From positions 1,178,001 through 1,242,000 of the forward strand of contig CAVYWD010000001.1 in the NCBI GenBank assembly GCA_963772225.1: DNA of 64,000 nucleotides, read 5' to 3'. Both the position numbers and the translations under genes were made by a program. Position 1 is the stretch's first letter. The number at the start of each line of letters is the position of its first letter. This stretch comes from CAVYWD01 sp963772225. GTDB lineage: Bacteria; Myxococcota; Myxococcia; Myxococcales; UBA5297. Below are positions 15,896-27,343 of this stretch, in pieces. The notes under the pieces are model-generated. The model was given only the letters and a program-made list of their open reading frames with translations. It was not told where the DNA came from and ran no database searches.

Positions 15896-17572
15896 CGGTC
15901 ACCTCCGGCCGCAGCGGCGCGGGCGTCCTCGGCCTCGAGCGCCGCCTGGAAGTCGTAGGGGCCCCACGCCAAGACCGGCCGCCGCTCGAAGTTGTCGGTG
16001 ACGGGCGGCGAGCTCGTCTGCCACTCCAGAGACGCGGCGCCCCAGGGATTGCGCGGCGCCTTCTGGCCGCTTCGCAGCGAGGCGAGCAAGCAGTAGAGAA
16101 TCACCAGAAAGCCGGCCGCCAAGAATCCAGGAGCCCACCGTCGAGACCGCGTGCAAAAAGTGGTACCTCGGCAGGTAATCGTAGTAGCGGCGAGGCATTC
16201 CGCGGCTGCCCAGAATGAATTGCACGAAGAACGTCGCGTTGAAGCCGATGAAGACGACCAGCCAGCCCGCTCGCCCCCACCGCTCGTCATACATCTTCCC
16301 GGTGATCTTGGGCCACCAGTGGTGCAGCCCGCCGAGGAACGCCATGAGCGTGCCGCCCATCATGACGTAGTGGAAGTGCGCCACCACGAAATAGGTGTCG
16401 GTCAGGTGGACGTTCACCGAGAGCATGCCCAAGAAGAGCCCGGTCAACCCTCCGATGGAGAAGAGGAACAAGAACCCCAGCGCGTACAGCATGGGCACGG
16501 TGAGGTTAATGGAGCCCCGCCAGAGCGTCGCCAGCCAATTGAAGACCTTGACGCCCGAGGGGATGGCCACGAAGAAGGTGAGAAAGCTGAAGAGGGTCGC
16601 CGCGAGCTGGCTCTGCCCCGACACGAACATGTGGTGGCCCCACACCAGGAACCCGAGCAGCGCGATGGCGACGCTGGAGAAGGCGATGGCCTTGTAACCG
16701 AAGATCTTGCGCCACGAGTGGACCGCGATGAGCTCGCTGATGATGCCCATCCCCGGCAGGATCATGATGTAGACCGCCGGGTGGCTGTAGAACCAGAAGA
16801 AGTGCTGGAAGAGCACCGGGTCGCCGCCGAGCTTCGGGTCGAAGATGCCCAGGCCCATCACCCGCTCCGCGATGAGCAGCAAGAGCGTGATCCCCAGGAC
16901 CGGCGTCGCCAGGATCTGCACCAGGCTGGTCGCGTAGATGGACCAGAGGAACAGCGGCATTCGAAACCAGGTCATCCCCGGCGCCCGTAGCTTGTGAAGG
17001 GTGACGATGAAGTTGAGCCCGGTGAGGATGGAGGAGAAGCCCATCACGAAGGCGCCCAGCGTCACGGCCACCACCGAGGTATTCGAGACGCTCGAGGAAT
17101 AGGGCGTGTAGAACGTCCAACCGGTGTCGACCCCTCCGCCGGCCAGCGAGCTCAGCGCGATGATCGCCCCGGCCCAGTACAGATAGAGGCTGAGCAGGTT
17201 CAGCTTCGGGAAGGCGACGTCCTTGGCGCCCACCATCAGCGGTACCAGAAAGTTGCCCAGCGCGGCGGGGATGGCGGGAATGATGAATAGAAAGATCATG
17301 ATCACGCCGTGAAGGGTGAAGACCCGGTTGTAGGTCTCGGCGCTCATGATGGTCCTGCCCGGCGTGAGGAGCTCGATGCGGATGAGCATCGCCAAGAAGC
17401 CGCCGACCGCGAACGCGGTCAAGGTGCTGACCAGGTACATGACGCCGATGCGCTTGTGGTCCACGGTCGTGAGCCACGACAGCGCGCCGCGCTTCGCGGT
17501 GAGGTAGTTGTCATTGCCGTCCCAATTTGCGCTGGGAATTCCAAGATGCCCCGCCGCCACGCTCTGGGCCAT
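15892..17572 (-). CDS. coxA: Cytochrome c oxidase subunit I (A2-type), with one apparent frameshift near the C-terminus
   Basis: The catalytic haem-copper subunit with twelve predicted helices. Visible ligands: FTLHGVIMIF (low-spin haem His), YSHPAVYIMILPGMG (CuB His and cross-linked Tyr), VWGHHMFVSG (CuB His pair) and YFVVAHFHYVMMGG (haem a3/a His). The YS before HPAVY in place of Glu marks the A2 subfamily, which uses a Tyr-Ser pair in the proton path. At about 16121-16125 the frame breaks: text through VSTVGSWIL should continue AAGFLVILYCLLASLRSG, which is found one base off. The second frame ends in the TGA overlapping coxC, so it is the authentic C-terminus; the first frame's ending is Arg/Gly-rich noise. 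Either one extra base in the data or a real truncating mutation explains this. Confidence 0.92.
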
Positions 17573-17622
17573 GTCGGCCTCGCTTTCTTTCTTTGGCGCT
17601 GGCGATGAGCCGCCGGACCGCC

Positions 17623-18564
17623 CTATTTCTGCTCCTTGATGAACGCCACCAGCCCGTCTATCTGCTTCTGCGTCAGGAGCCCTTTGAAGACCGGCATCAC
17701 CGGCTGGAACCCCCGGACGACCTTCGCCGCGGGGCTGGTGATGCTCTCGCGGATGTAGTTCTCGTCGACCAGGGCGCTCGTCCCGTCGGCGAGCTCGACC
17801 CGGGTGCCGTAGATTCCCTTGAAGGTGGGACCGGTCTTGGGCAGGCCGTCGGTCGTGTGGCAGGTGTTGCAGGCCATCTTGGCGAAGAGCCGAGCGCCCA
17901 GCTCCGCGGGCGGGAGCTTGTTATCGCCGCCGCCGCTTTCCAGCCAATTGTCGAAGTCCTTGTCCTCCTGGACGATGAGCTTCCCCAGCATCGAGGAGTG
18001 GCCCGCGCCGCAATACTCGGTGCATTGAATGGTCGACTCGCCCGCTTCTGTCGCCTCGAACCAGAGCGTGGTGTAGGAGTTCGGCACCGCATCCTTCTTC
18101 ACCCGCATTTCGGGGACGAAGAAGGAGTGGATCACGTCCCGCGAGCTCAAGATGAGCTTCACCGGGCGCGCGCGCGGAACCCGCAGCTCGTTCACGCTCA
18201 CGGTGCCGTTGGGATAGGTGAAGGTCCACATCCACCGCTCGGCCGTGACGCTCACCTCCATGGCATCGGCCGGCGCCACCGAGCTCTTCAAATAGACGCG
18301 AAACCCGACGGCGAAGAGCACCAGGACGATGGCCACGGGGATGGCCGTCCAAACAATTTCGATGGGCGTATTGTGGTCCGGCGCTCGAGGCACCTCGGCG
18401 CCGACCTTTCGGCGGTAGCGCACGACGAACACCACCAGCGCGCCCACCACCAGGAGGAAGAAGAAAACCGCCACCCAGTAGACGAGGTTGAAGCTCGCGT
18501 CGACCTCCCGCGCGAGGGTCGAGCCGGCGCGCGGCAGCCAGAAGGAATCCGAGGCGCCAGTCAT
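17623..18564 (-). CDS. coxB: Cytochrome c oxidase subunit II fused to a cytochrome c domain
   Basis: A 313-residue caa3-type subunit II. It has two N-terminal helices (YWVAVFFFLLVVGALVVFVV and IVWTAIPVAIVLVLFAVGF), the cupredoxin domain with the aromatic electron-entry patch ERWMWTFTYPNG, and the CuA site: the His in RDVIHSFFVPEM and CTEYCGAGHSSM supply His, two Cys, Glu and Met ligands. Residues about 225-313 form a fused cytochrome c with CNTCH and a downstream VMPVF methionine ligand. Electrons enter at the haem c and pass to CuA. The ATG at 18564 overlaps the SCO stop (ATGA), so the two are co-translated. SCO is the copper chaperone that loads this CuA site. Confidence 0.95.
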   Translation of the reverse strand: MTGASDSFWLPRAGSTLAREVDASFNLVYWVAVFFFLLVVGALVVFVVRYRRKVGAEVPRAPDHNTPIEIVWTAIPVAIVLVLFAVGFRVYLKSSVAPADAMEVSVTAERWMWTFTYPNGTVSVNELRVPRARPVKLILSSRDVIHSFFVPEMRVKKDAVPNSYTTLWFEATEAGESTIQCTEYCGAGHSSMLGKLIVQEDKDFDNWLESGGGDNKLPPAELGARLFAKMACNTCHTTDGLPKTGPTFKGIYGTRVELADGTSALVDENYIRESITSPAAKVVRGFQPVMPVFKGLLTQKQIDGLVAFIKEQK

Positions 18565-19391
18565 GGCGACCTCGGGGCCAGGCCACCTTCCGCGGCCTTG
18601 CGCGCGCCGCGCTCGCGCCGCCAAAGGAGCGCGAGGAATCCGCCCAGGGCGAGCACCGTGAGCGCGCCGCCGGCCATCATCACCCGGCGCGCCGCGAGCA
18701 CGTAGCCGCGGGCGTCGGGGTCGTAGTGGAAGCAGAACAGGAGCACGCGGTCCCAGGCGCCGCCGAGCTTGCCCTGCGACGCCTCCAGCAGCGCGAGCCT
18801 CAAGTCGTTCGGCTGGAACGAGATGCCGTACAGCGTCCGCGACACCTTCCCCTCCGGCGTGAGGACGAACGCCCCCGCGGCGTGCGCGTATTGCTGGGTC
18901 GCCGCGTCCCAGCGGTACCGAAACCCGACGGCGTCCGCAATGCGGCGGACGCTCGCCTCCTCGCCGACCAGGAACTCGAATCCGGGCTCTGCCACCGCAC
19001 GGCCGTAATCGGCCAAATAGCTCTCGCGCTTGTCGCTCGCCAAAGCGGGGCTGTCGCGCGGATCGAAGCTCAAGACCACCAAGCGGTATTCCTTGCCCGC
19101 GGTCCAGGCGAGCCCCTTCAAACCCTCGGTCATCCCGTTGATCAAGAGGCCGCAGATCATCGGGCACCGGTAATAGGCGAGGACCAGGACGATCGGCTTT
19201 CCACCCTCGAAGTAACGCCCCAAAGTGACAGCGCGGCCCGCGTGGTCTCTCAATGGCGCGTCCGTCGGCACAGCCGCCCCCGCCCGCTCGTCGATTCCGA
19301 TGTCCTGGAGCTCGGGGGGGATCGCCTCTTCGGCGCGCGCAGCGCCGCCCCAGGCCGCCGATGCAATGGCGATGGCTGCCGCCCACTTCAT
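18561..19391 (-). CDS. SCO1/SenC/PrrC-family copper chaperone for CuA
   Basis: A 276-residue membrane-anchored thioredoxin-fold protein. It has a signal sequence ending AARAEE, the copper-binding YYRCPMICG (CxxxC) at about residue 78, the strand VVLSFDPRDSP and a distal segment EFLVGEEASVRRIADAVGF; the distal His ligand lies in QQYAHAAGAFVL. A C-terminal helix (VMMAGGALTVLALGGFLALL) anchors it facing the periplasm. Family role: delivers copper to the CuA centre of CoxB, encoded directly downstream. Both ends overlap neighbours by four bases (ATGA), with the preceding small protein at 19388 and with coxB at 18564, so the three genes form a translationally coupled block. Confidence 0.92.
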   Translation of the reverse strand: MKWAAAIAIASAAWGGAARAEEAIPPELQDIGIDERAGAAVPTDAPLRDHAGRAVTLGRYFEGGKPIVLVLAYYRCPMICGLLINGMTEGLKGLAWTAGKEYRLVVLSFDPRDSPALASDKRESYLADYGRAVAEPGFEFLVGEEASVRRIADAVGFRYRWDAATQQYAHAAGAFVLTPEGKVSRTLYGISFQPNDLRLALLEASQGKLGGAWDRVLLFCFHYDPDARGYVLAARRVMMAGGALTVLALGGFLALLWRRERGARKAAEGGLAPRSP

Positions 19392-19876
19392 GGGGAGCTC
19401 CCCGGCGCCGGCGGACGTTGCGCGCCTTTCGATGCCGCGGCGCCCGGCGCCGATTCTCCCGGCCGGGGTTTTGGGGCCGCTGGGGCCGGCGAAGGCGCCG
19501 CAAGGTCGGGCGCTCCAGGGGCGAAGCCTTCGGGCCGCTCCTTCCATTCTGCGAGGGTCAGCTCCATGGCGCGCTCGAGCGGAATGCGCACCTGCCCCGC
19601 CTTCTCGTCCACCCACTGGTAGCGGCTGAGCTTCGCCTGCTCCTCGGCTCGAAGCTGCCGAAGCTGGCCATTCTCTGGCCGAAGGAGCTTCTGGGCGACC
19701 TCCTCGCGGAGCGAGAGATTGAAGACCTGGTCCACCATCGCGATCATCGCCCCCAGCACCGCCACCCCGATGATCGCGATGAAGAAGATGCGGGCGCTTT
19801 GCGGCGCATCGGGTTCGGCCATGGCCGGTGCGGCCGGGGGCTCTTCGCGAGGGGCATTCTCAAACTCTTCGGCCAT
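19388..19876 (-). CDS. Small single-helix membrane protein of the ACIII-caa3 operon
   Basis: A 162-residue protein with a Pro/Ala/Glu-rich cytoplasmic start, one transmembrane helix (IFFIAIIGVAVLGAMIAMVD), a coiled-coil-like segment (LSLREEVAQKLLRPENGQLR followed by QLRAEEQAKLS) and a disordered Pro/Ala tail. The middle carries RYQWVDEKAGQVRIPLERAM, a motif often found in a short protein encoded beside the Act genes or SCO in bacteria with alternative complex III. Its role is not established; an accessory or supercomplex-linking subunit is my inference from strict placement between actF and sco, four-base overlap with sco and a 21-base gap from actF. Confidence 0.7.
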   Translation of the reverse strand: MAEEFENAPREEPPAAPAMAEPDAPQSARIFFIAIIGVAVLGAMIAMVDQVFNLSLREEVAQKLLRPENGQLRQLRAEEQAKLSRYQWVDEKAGQVRIPLERAMELTLAEWKERPEGFAPGAPDLAAPSPAPAAPKPRPGESAPGAAASKGAQRPPAPGSSP

Positions 19877-19897
19877 GGCAGCCTCGTCTCTATAAGA

Positions 19898-21100
19898 TCA
19901 CTCGCTCTCGAGCTGCATCGCCTCGCGCAGCAGCGGGTCTCTCGTGGGATACAGAGGGCCTCTCGCAGCCTGCCAGGCGACGAAACCGGCGAGCGCCCCC
20001 AGGGGCCCTGCGAGCGCCGCGGCGTCCACCCAGCTCGGCGCCGCCGAGGTGGGCGAGGCGAGCGGCATCACCAGCCAATACAGGTCCAGGTAGTGCGCCA
20101 GGAGGAGAATTCCCGCTGAGCCGCCGAGCACGGCCGCGCTTCGCTTGCCCGCGCGCGACAGGAGCAGGGCGAAAGGCACGGGGAAATGCGCAAAGACCAG
20201 CAAGAGGCTCGCCGCGCGCCAGCTCCCGACCCAGCGGACCGAATAGAAGACGGTCTCCTCCGGGAGGTTCGCATACCAGATGAGGAAGTATTGCGAGAAG
20301 GCGATGTACGCGTAGAAGATGGTAAAGCCGAAGAGGAACTTGCCCACGTCGTGCCGGTGCTCCACCGTGCTCACCTGCCGTACCGAGCCGCTTTGCTGAA
20401 GGGCGATGAGCATGAGCGCCAGGGCCGCGAAGCCCCCGACGGCTGCGCCGGCGAAGACGTAGACGCCGAAGATGGTCGAGTACCAGCGCGGCTGCAGGCT
20501 CATGAGCCAGTCGAATGCCGCGAACGAAACGCTCAGCGCAAAAAGCAGGGTCGCAGGGCCGCTGAAGGCGCGCATTTGCCTCGTGAGCTCGGGGTCGCCG
20601 CTCGCGTCCTGCTCGCGCGAGCGCCGGGTGAAGAAATGGCCCAGGGCGCTCCACACCGCGAAGTAGAGGACTGCGCGCGCGAAGAAAAACGTCGGGTCGA
20701 GGAACGCGGCCTTCTTCTGGAGGAGCTCGTCCTGGGCCGCGCCCGGCCCCATCCAAGCGCCGAAGAGGCGCATTCGCAGCAACGCCACCGGGATGAACAA
20801 GAGCGCGCAGAAAGGAAGGAAGCTCGCGAGCCACTCCGCGGGCCGCCGGACGGTGACAGACCACCCCGCGCGCGTGAGGTGCTGGACGATGACGAAGAAG
20901 AGCCCGCCCAAGCTCAAGGTCGCCGCGAACCAGAAAGCGACCAGGTAGGCGTGGGCGAACCTCTCGGGCGCCGCCGCCCAGCCCAGCCCGCAGAGCAAAA
21001 GGCCGGTTCCCGCCGCGCCGCGGGCGATGCGGAGCAGGCGGTCGGCCTGGGGCTTTGGCAAGCGCGCGGCGGCCTCGGCCGCGCTCGAGAGCGAGCTCAT
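19898..21100 (-). CDS. actF: Alternative complex III membrane subunit ActF
   Basis: A 400-residue integral membrane protein with about ten helices, paralogous in shape to ActC but without the quinone-site residues. Identifiable stretches are FAHAYLVAFWFAATLSLGGL, VTVRRPAEWLASFLPFCALL, FAAFDWLMSLQPRWYSTIFG and YFLIWYANLPEETVFY, all typical of ActF. ActF packs beside ActC in the membrane and contributes a possible proton path. It overlaps actE by four bases. In the Act naming it is the last canonical member of the complex and is followed here by the small membrane protein and the oxidase genes. Confidence 0.92.
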   Translation of the reverse strand: MSSLSSAAEAAARLPKPQADRLLRIARGAAGTGLLLCGLGWAAAPERFAHAYLVAFWFAATLSLGGLFFVIVQHLTRAGWSVTVRRPAEWLASFLPFCALLFIPVALLRMRLFGAWMGPGAAQDELLQKKAAFLDPTFFFARAVLYFAVWSALGHFFTRRSREQDASGDPELTRQMRAFSGPATLLFALSVSFAAFDWLMSLQPRWYSTIFGVYVFAGAAVGGFAALALMLIALQQSGSVRQVSTVEHRHDVGKFLFGFTIFYAYIAFSQYFLIWYANLPEETVFYSVRWVGSWRAASLLLVFAHFPVPFALLLSRAGKRSAAVLGGSAGILLLAHYLDLYWLVMPLASPTSAAPSWVDAAALAGPLGALAGFVAWQAARGPLYPTRDPLLREAMQLESE

Positions 21101-21705
21101 TTCTCCTCCGGCTCAATGCGATCGCGCAGGGCGGGCGGGACGTCCTTTTCCGAGGCGCGCTGGCTGCGCTGCAGCACGCGCACCCAGGTCACGATGGCCC
21201 ACCGGTCAGCCAAAGGAACCTGCGCCGCGTACGAGGGCATGTTCCTCACGCCATTCGAAATGACCTGGAAGATCTGCCCGTCGGCGAAGCCGCGGACCCG
21301 GTCGGAGCCCAGGTCCACCGGCGGAGGGAACCCGCGCTGCACGTTGATGCCGCGCCCGCTGCCGGCCCGGTCGTGGCAGACCGAGCAATAGATGTTGAAG
21401 CGCTCCTGCCCGCGCTTCATCGTCGCCTCGGAGACCTCGATGGGCGCCTTTCGCGCAAATCCCGCGCTCGTCTTGCCTTGCAGAAACACCTCGTCCTCGA
21501 CGAGCTCGCCTTGGGCCACCGTCCCCGGGACGGGCGGGCGCATCGCGCGGCCGTCTGCGAAGAACAAGCTCGCGGCCTCGGGGCGGTATTTGTTTTGGGA
21601 GCGCATGTCCTGGACGAGGTGAAACGGCGGGTCCTCGCTCGGCTGGCCCCGGCAGGCCGAAAGCGCCAGGGCGAGCGCTGCCGCCCACCGCCCCCAGGCC
21701 GTCAC
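21097..21705 (-). CDS. actE: Alternative complex III mono-haem cytochrome c, ActE
   Basis: A 202-residue lipoprotein cytochrome. The N-terminus has a lipobox LALSAC after a short hydrophobic core. One CxxCH motif (IYCSVCHDRAGSGRG) binds haem c and a methionine in the GVRNMPSYAAQV segment near residue 150 is the sixth ligand. ActE relays electrons from the pentahaem ActA to the downstream oxidase. The start is the GTG at 21705, chosen because it overlaps the actD stop as GTGA and gives a compact signal; upstream in-frame sequence belongs to actD in another frame. Confidence 0.92.
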   Translation of the reverse strand: MTAWGRWAAALALALSACRGQPSEDPPFHLVQDMRSQNKYRPEAASLFFADGRAMRPPVPGTVAQGELVEDEVFLQGKTSAGFARKAPIEVSEATMKRGQERFNIYCSVCHDRAGSGRGINVQRGFPPPVDLGSDRVRGFADGQIFQVISNGVRNMPSYAAQVPLADRWAIVTWVRVLQRSQRASEKDVPPALRDRIEPEEK

Positions 21706-22248
21706 GAAAGCACCTCCTCGAGGTCCTTGGCGCCCAAGCCTCGAAGGAGCTCGCGGGTTGTCTCGGCGCTGTACTCGGCGTCCGAGACCTCGACGCTCAC
21801 GAGAAATCGGTCGTCGCTCGCCTCGGGGAATCGAGGGTGCTGCATCACCGGGTGAAAGAGGAGCGGGAGCCCGTTGAGCGCCCACAGACCGAGGAAGGTC
21901 CCAATGGCGGAGAGCAGAATCGTCAGCTCGAAGGTCACCGGCACGTAGGCCTGATAGGCGAAGAAGGGCTTTCCGCTCAGGTTCAGCGGGTAGTCGACCC
22001 CCAGGGTCCACATCTGGAGCCCGAAGCCAAAGAGCCCGCCGGCAACCCCACCGGCCAAGGCGATGCCCGGGATGCGCGAGCGCCGCAGCCCCATGGCCCG
22101 CTCGAGGCCGTGGACGGGGAACGGGGTGTGCGCGTCGAACTTCCGGTAGCCGGCGTCGCGCAGCGCCTCGCAGGCGCGCAAGAGCGCCGCCGGAGTGTCG
22201 AAGACGCCCACCAGCGCGAACGCCGCCGGGGGAGCGCCCGCCGCGGCC

Positions 22249-22262
<14 letters not shown>
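21702..22262 (-). CDS. actD: Alternative complex III subunit ActD (DUF3341)
   Basis: A 186-residue protein with a cytoplasmic alpha/beta start (ALVGVFDTPAALLRACEALR, then DAGYRKFDAHTPFPVHGLER) and two transmembrane helices near residues 60-80 and 100-130 (LAGGVAGGLFGFGLQMWTLG and FELTILLSAIGTFLGLWALN). This is the DUF3341 layout of ActD. The subunit connects the membrane ActC/ActF pair on the cytoplasmic side. It overlaps both actC (22249-22262) and actE (GTGA). Confidence 0.93.
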
Positions 22263-23696
<1,434 letters not shown>

Positions 23697-23700
<4 letters not shown>

Positions 23701-26696
23701 GCAGACTCCAGCTCGGGGTTGGGGTTCTTCACCCGCGCCAGGAACGACGTGCGCGGCTTCAAGCTCAGCTCGTCGAGGAGGGCGTAGGCGCGCGGCGACC
23801 CCGCGGCTTTCGCCACGTCACTCGAGGCGTCGGCCAGGTCGCCGAAGTGGATGGCGCGCGCCGGGCAAGCCTGCTGGCAGGCGCTCACCCCCTCGCCGTC
23901 CTTCACCGCGTCGCGCCCTTCGCGGTGCGCGGCGATCTTCGCCTCCTGGATTCTCTGCACGCAGTAGGTGCACTTCTCCATGACGCCCCGCACCCGCACG
24001 CTCACGTCGGGGTTTTGTTGCATCTTTCGAAGCTCCGGCAGGTCTTTTGTGTAATTGAAGAAATTGAATCGCCGGACCTTGAAGGGGCAGTTGTTGGCGC
24101 AATAGCGGGTGCCGACGCAGCGGTTGTAGGCCATGTCATTCAGGCCCTCGGGGCTGTGCGAGGTCGCGCCCACGGGGCAGACCTGCTCGCACGGCGCGTT
24201 CTCGCACTGCTGACACCCCACGGGCTGAAACGACGCCTTGGGCTCCGCCGGCGGCCCCTCGAAGTAGCGGTCGACCCGGAACCAATGCATCTCGCGGGAG
24301 CGCAATACGCCCGACTTGCCGACCAGGGGGATGTTGTTCTCTGCCTGGCAGGCAAGGGTGCAGGCATTGCAGCCGAGGCACCGGTTCAAGTCCACGACCA
24401 TGCCCCACCGCTGGCCGGGGTACGGGTGCTCCGGGAAGAGGCTCGAAGGCGCAGGGCGCTCGACGAGCTTCTTGGCAAAGTCGGGCTCCTTTTCGAATTT
24501 CGCGAGCGTCGCCTCCCGAACCAGCGGCCGCCCCTCCATGGCGCTGTGCTCCTGCGTGCGCGCGAGCCGCTCCACCGCGCCCGTCTTCGAGAGCGACGCG
24601 CCCAAGGCGGCGCCCATCGAGGCCGCGCCGCGGAGCGGGTAGGCGTCGAAGCCGACGCCTTGCCCGACCCTTCCGCAGCGGGTGCGCCCCTGGCCGACCA
24701 TCAGCGCGATGGACTCATCCGCCTGGCCGGGCGCGATGAGCGCCGGGGCTCGCACCTTGCGCCCGCCGAGGGCGAGCTCCACGACGTCGCCCTCCGACAG
24801 CCCGAGGCGAGCGGCGGTCGCGGGCGAGACGAGCGCCGCGTTGTCCCAGGTCAGCTTGGTGAGCGGGTCCGGCAGCTCCTGGAGCCAGCCGTTGTTCGCG
24901 AAGCGGCCGTCGAAGGCGTGAGAGTCGGGGTGAAAGGTCACCTCGATGCCGCCCTGGGTCCATGGGCGCGCGGCCTCCTCGCGCACTTCGGCGGCGACCG
25001 CGGCGGGCGAGGCCGCGAGCCCGCCTTCGGAGGGATGGGCGCTGTCGGCCAAGAGCCCATCGCGCAGCGCGCGCCGCCACGCGTGCTCGCCGTCGGCCTC
25101 CTCCGGTGAGCGCCAGGTCTGCCGAACGAGCTCGTAGGCGCTCCTGGGCGCGGCGAGGAGCAGAGACACGACCTCGGCGTCGGTCTTGCCGCCGAAGAGC
25201 GGCGCGATGAGCGGCTGGACGATGGAGGCCGTGCCGTCCGCCGCCCTCACGTCGTCCCAGCTCTCGAAGAGGTGCGCTCGATTGAGATGCCACTCGGCCT
25301 TCTGGGCCGTCTCGTCGAAATGGGTGCCGACGTGGATGACGTGCGCGACTTTTTCGAGGGCGCTTGCGAAGCCCAGGTCGGCCGGCGCGGTGAACGCCGG
25401 GTTGCCGCCCAGAATCAGGAGCGTGTCGACCTCGCCCCGGTCCATCGCCCGAGCCAACGCGCCGATGGGCGCGGCGCCCTCGGGGCTCATGTCGAAGGGC
25501 TCCACGTAGCGGACCGCCTTCCCCGCGTTTCCCAGGCGCTCGTTGAGGAGCGCAAAGAGCGCGTGGACCGCCTTCGGCTGCGCCTCGCCAGCGATGAGAA
25601 CCCCTGAGCCCCGGTGCGCGGCGAGGTCCTTGGCCACCGCCTCGGCCCACTTCGCCGAGAGGGCGTTTTGGGCCTCGGGCGCCGCAAAGGCCAGCGCCGC
25701 GCTCAGCTCGCCGCCGAGGTCGACCCCGCTCGCCGCGAGCGCTCGGGCCAGGGCGAAGGCGAACCGCGGGACCTCGGTGCGCCGCAGACGCAGCCGGTGG
25801 TCCGCCGCGGCGCCGGTGGCGGTGAACGCGCTCTCCACGGCGTAGAGCCGGTTGATCCAGTTCCCGGGCTGGTCGATCTGCCGCCTCTGGGCGAAGTCGC
25901 GCGCCTGGCGCACCGGCCCGCCCTCCATGAAGAGGAAGTCCGAGTCGAGCGCGACGATGACCCGCGCGTTGGCGAGGTCGAAAAGAGGCTCGACGGCGCG
26001 GCCGAAGGCGAGCCTCGCGCCCTCCCGCACGGCGTCTCGCGGGAAGGGCTCATAGCGGAAAATTCGCGCCGCGGGCTGCGCGCGCGCGAGGTCCCCGAGC
26101 AACCGCTGGAGCGTCGGCGAGCGATGCGCCTCGGTGAGGACGGCGAGGCCGGCCCCTCCGCGAGCGCCGAGCGCGGCGCCGCGGCTGTGCAGGAAAGCCG
26201 CCGCCTCGTCCCAGCCCCGCGCCTGCCCCCGCTGCGAAGGCCCGGTCGAGCGGTCGGGATCGTAGAGGTCGAGAATGGCGGCCTGGGCGAAGGCCGTGGT
26301 GCCGCCCAAGCTCTCGGGGTGGCGCGGGTTTCCCTCCACCTTGGTGGGCCGGCCCTCGTGGCTCTCCACGAGCAGCCCCAGCGCGGTGCCCCTCCACGGC
26401 ATCGCGGTGGCGTAATACTGCGGCTTCCCGGGGATGAGCCGCTCGGGCGCGCGCGAATACGGCAAAATCTTTTCCGCCGGTCGGCGACACGCGGCGAGCC
26501 CCGCCAGCGCGGCGGACGCCCCCATCAACCGGAGGAACTGCCGCCGCGAGACCCCGCCTGCGAGCTCCGCCGCGCCCTCCGGGAATTCGCGCGCCACGGC
26601 CTCCTTGAATTCCGCGGAGTCGGCCAGCTCGGCCAGGCTGCGCCAATAGTGCTTCCCCGAGCGATCGATGCCGTATTGATAATGCGCGCGTCTCAT
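23697..26696 (-). CDS. actB: Alternative complex III iron-sulfur subunit ActB (molybdopterin-like plus ferredoxin-like domains)
   Basis: A 999-residue periplasmic subunit. Near residue 52 a twin-arginine motif SRRQFLRLMG precedes a hydrophobic run and AAC. Residues about 90-740 form a molybdopterin-oxidoreductase-like domain that in ActB carries no cofactor. Residues about 760-960 form a ferredoxin-like domain with four cysteine groups: CLGCNACTLAC, CQQCENAPCEQVC, CVGTRYCANNC and CTYC followed by CQQAC, enough for three 4Fe-4S and one 3Fe-4S clusters. It passes electrons from quinol at ActC to ActA. The ATG at 26696 overlaps the actA stop by four bases; an open frame extends further upstream but belongs to actA in another frame. 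Confidence 0.95.
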
Positions 26697-27343
26697 CGGT
26701 GGCACCCGGAGCAATGGGTCGGCGGGCTCACCTTTCGCCCGTTGGCCGCGACGGGCGCGGCCCCAGGCGCCGCGGCGTTCGGCTGCCAGGCCATATTGGT
26801 GACCTGCCCCGCGGGGCGCAGCGCCGGCCCGGGGTCGCGATGGCAGTCGAGGCACCAGCTCATGGAGAGCGGCTTTTCCTGTGTCACCCGCGGCATCTGG
26901 TCGATGCGCCCGTGGCACGAGGAGCAGCCGACGCCGGCGGCGAGGTGCGCCGAGTGGTCGAAGTAGACGAACTCGGGGAGCTTGTGCACCCGCACCCAGG
27001 GGATGGGCCTGTCGAGCGCGTCGCTCTCGCGCACCGGCAAGAGCTTCGGGCTGTTCGCGCGGACCTTGCTGTGGCAGTTTAAACAGACCTGTGTGGGCGG
27101 AACCGCAGCGAACGACGACCTTTCGACCGTGAAATGGCAATACCGGCAATCCATACCCAGGTCGCCGGCGTGCAGCTTGTGGCTGAAGTCCACCGGCTGG
27201 ACCGGCGCGTAGCCGACCTCGAGGTGCTTATTGGTGCCGTAATAGCCGAGCGCCGTTCCAGACAGACCCACCGCCGCCAAGGCGCCGAGCCCCAAATATC
27301 GCGGCACCTGGTTTGCCCACCTTGGAAACAGAAAGCGTGGCAT
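26693..27343 (-). CDS. actA: Alternative complex III pentahaem cytochrome c, ActA
   Basis: A 216-residue protein with one N-terminal membrane anchor (LGLGALAAVGLSGTALGYYG) and five CxxCH haem c motifs in order: CRYCH, CLNCH, CSSCH, CLDCH and, at the very C-terminus, CSGCH. Additional histidines (FSHKLHAGDLG, FDHSAHLAAGV) supply axial ligands. ActA collects electrons from ActB and transfers them to ActE or directly to the oxidase. It is the first gene of the minus-strand act-cox operon, so transcription should begin in the gap to its right. Confidence 0.95.
   Translation of the reverse strand: MPRFLFPRWANQVPRYLGLGALAAVGLSGTALGYYGTNKHLEVGYAPVQPVDFSHKLHAGDLGMDCRYCHFTVERSSFAAVPPTQVCLNCHSKVRANSPKLLPVRESDALDRPIPWVRVHKLPEFVYFDHSAHLAAGVGCSSCHGRIDQMPRVTQEKPLSMSWCLDCHRDPGPALRPAGQVTNMAWQPNAAAPGAAPVAANGRKVSPPTHCSGCHR

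Noticed and set aside
17623..19503. A fused SCO-CoxB protein suggested by a 626-codon open frame
   Set aside because: The upstream half is an out-of-frame reading of sco; CoxB has its own ATG at 18564 in an ATGA overlap.
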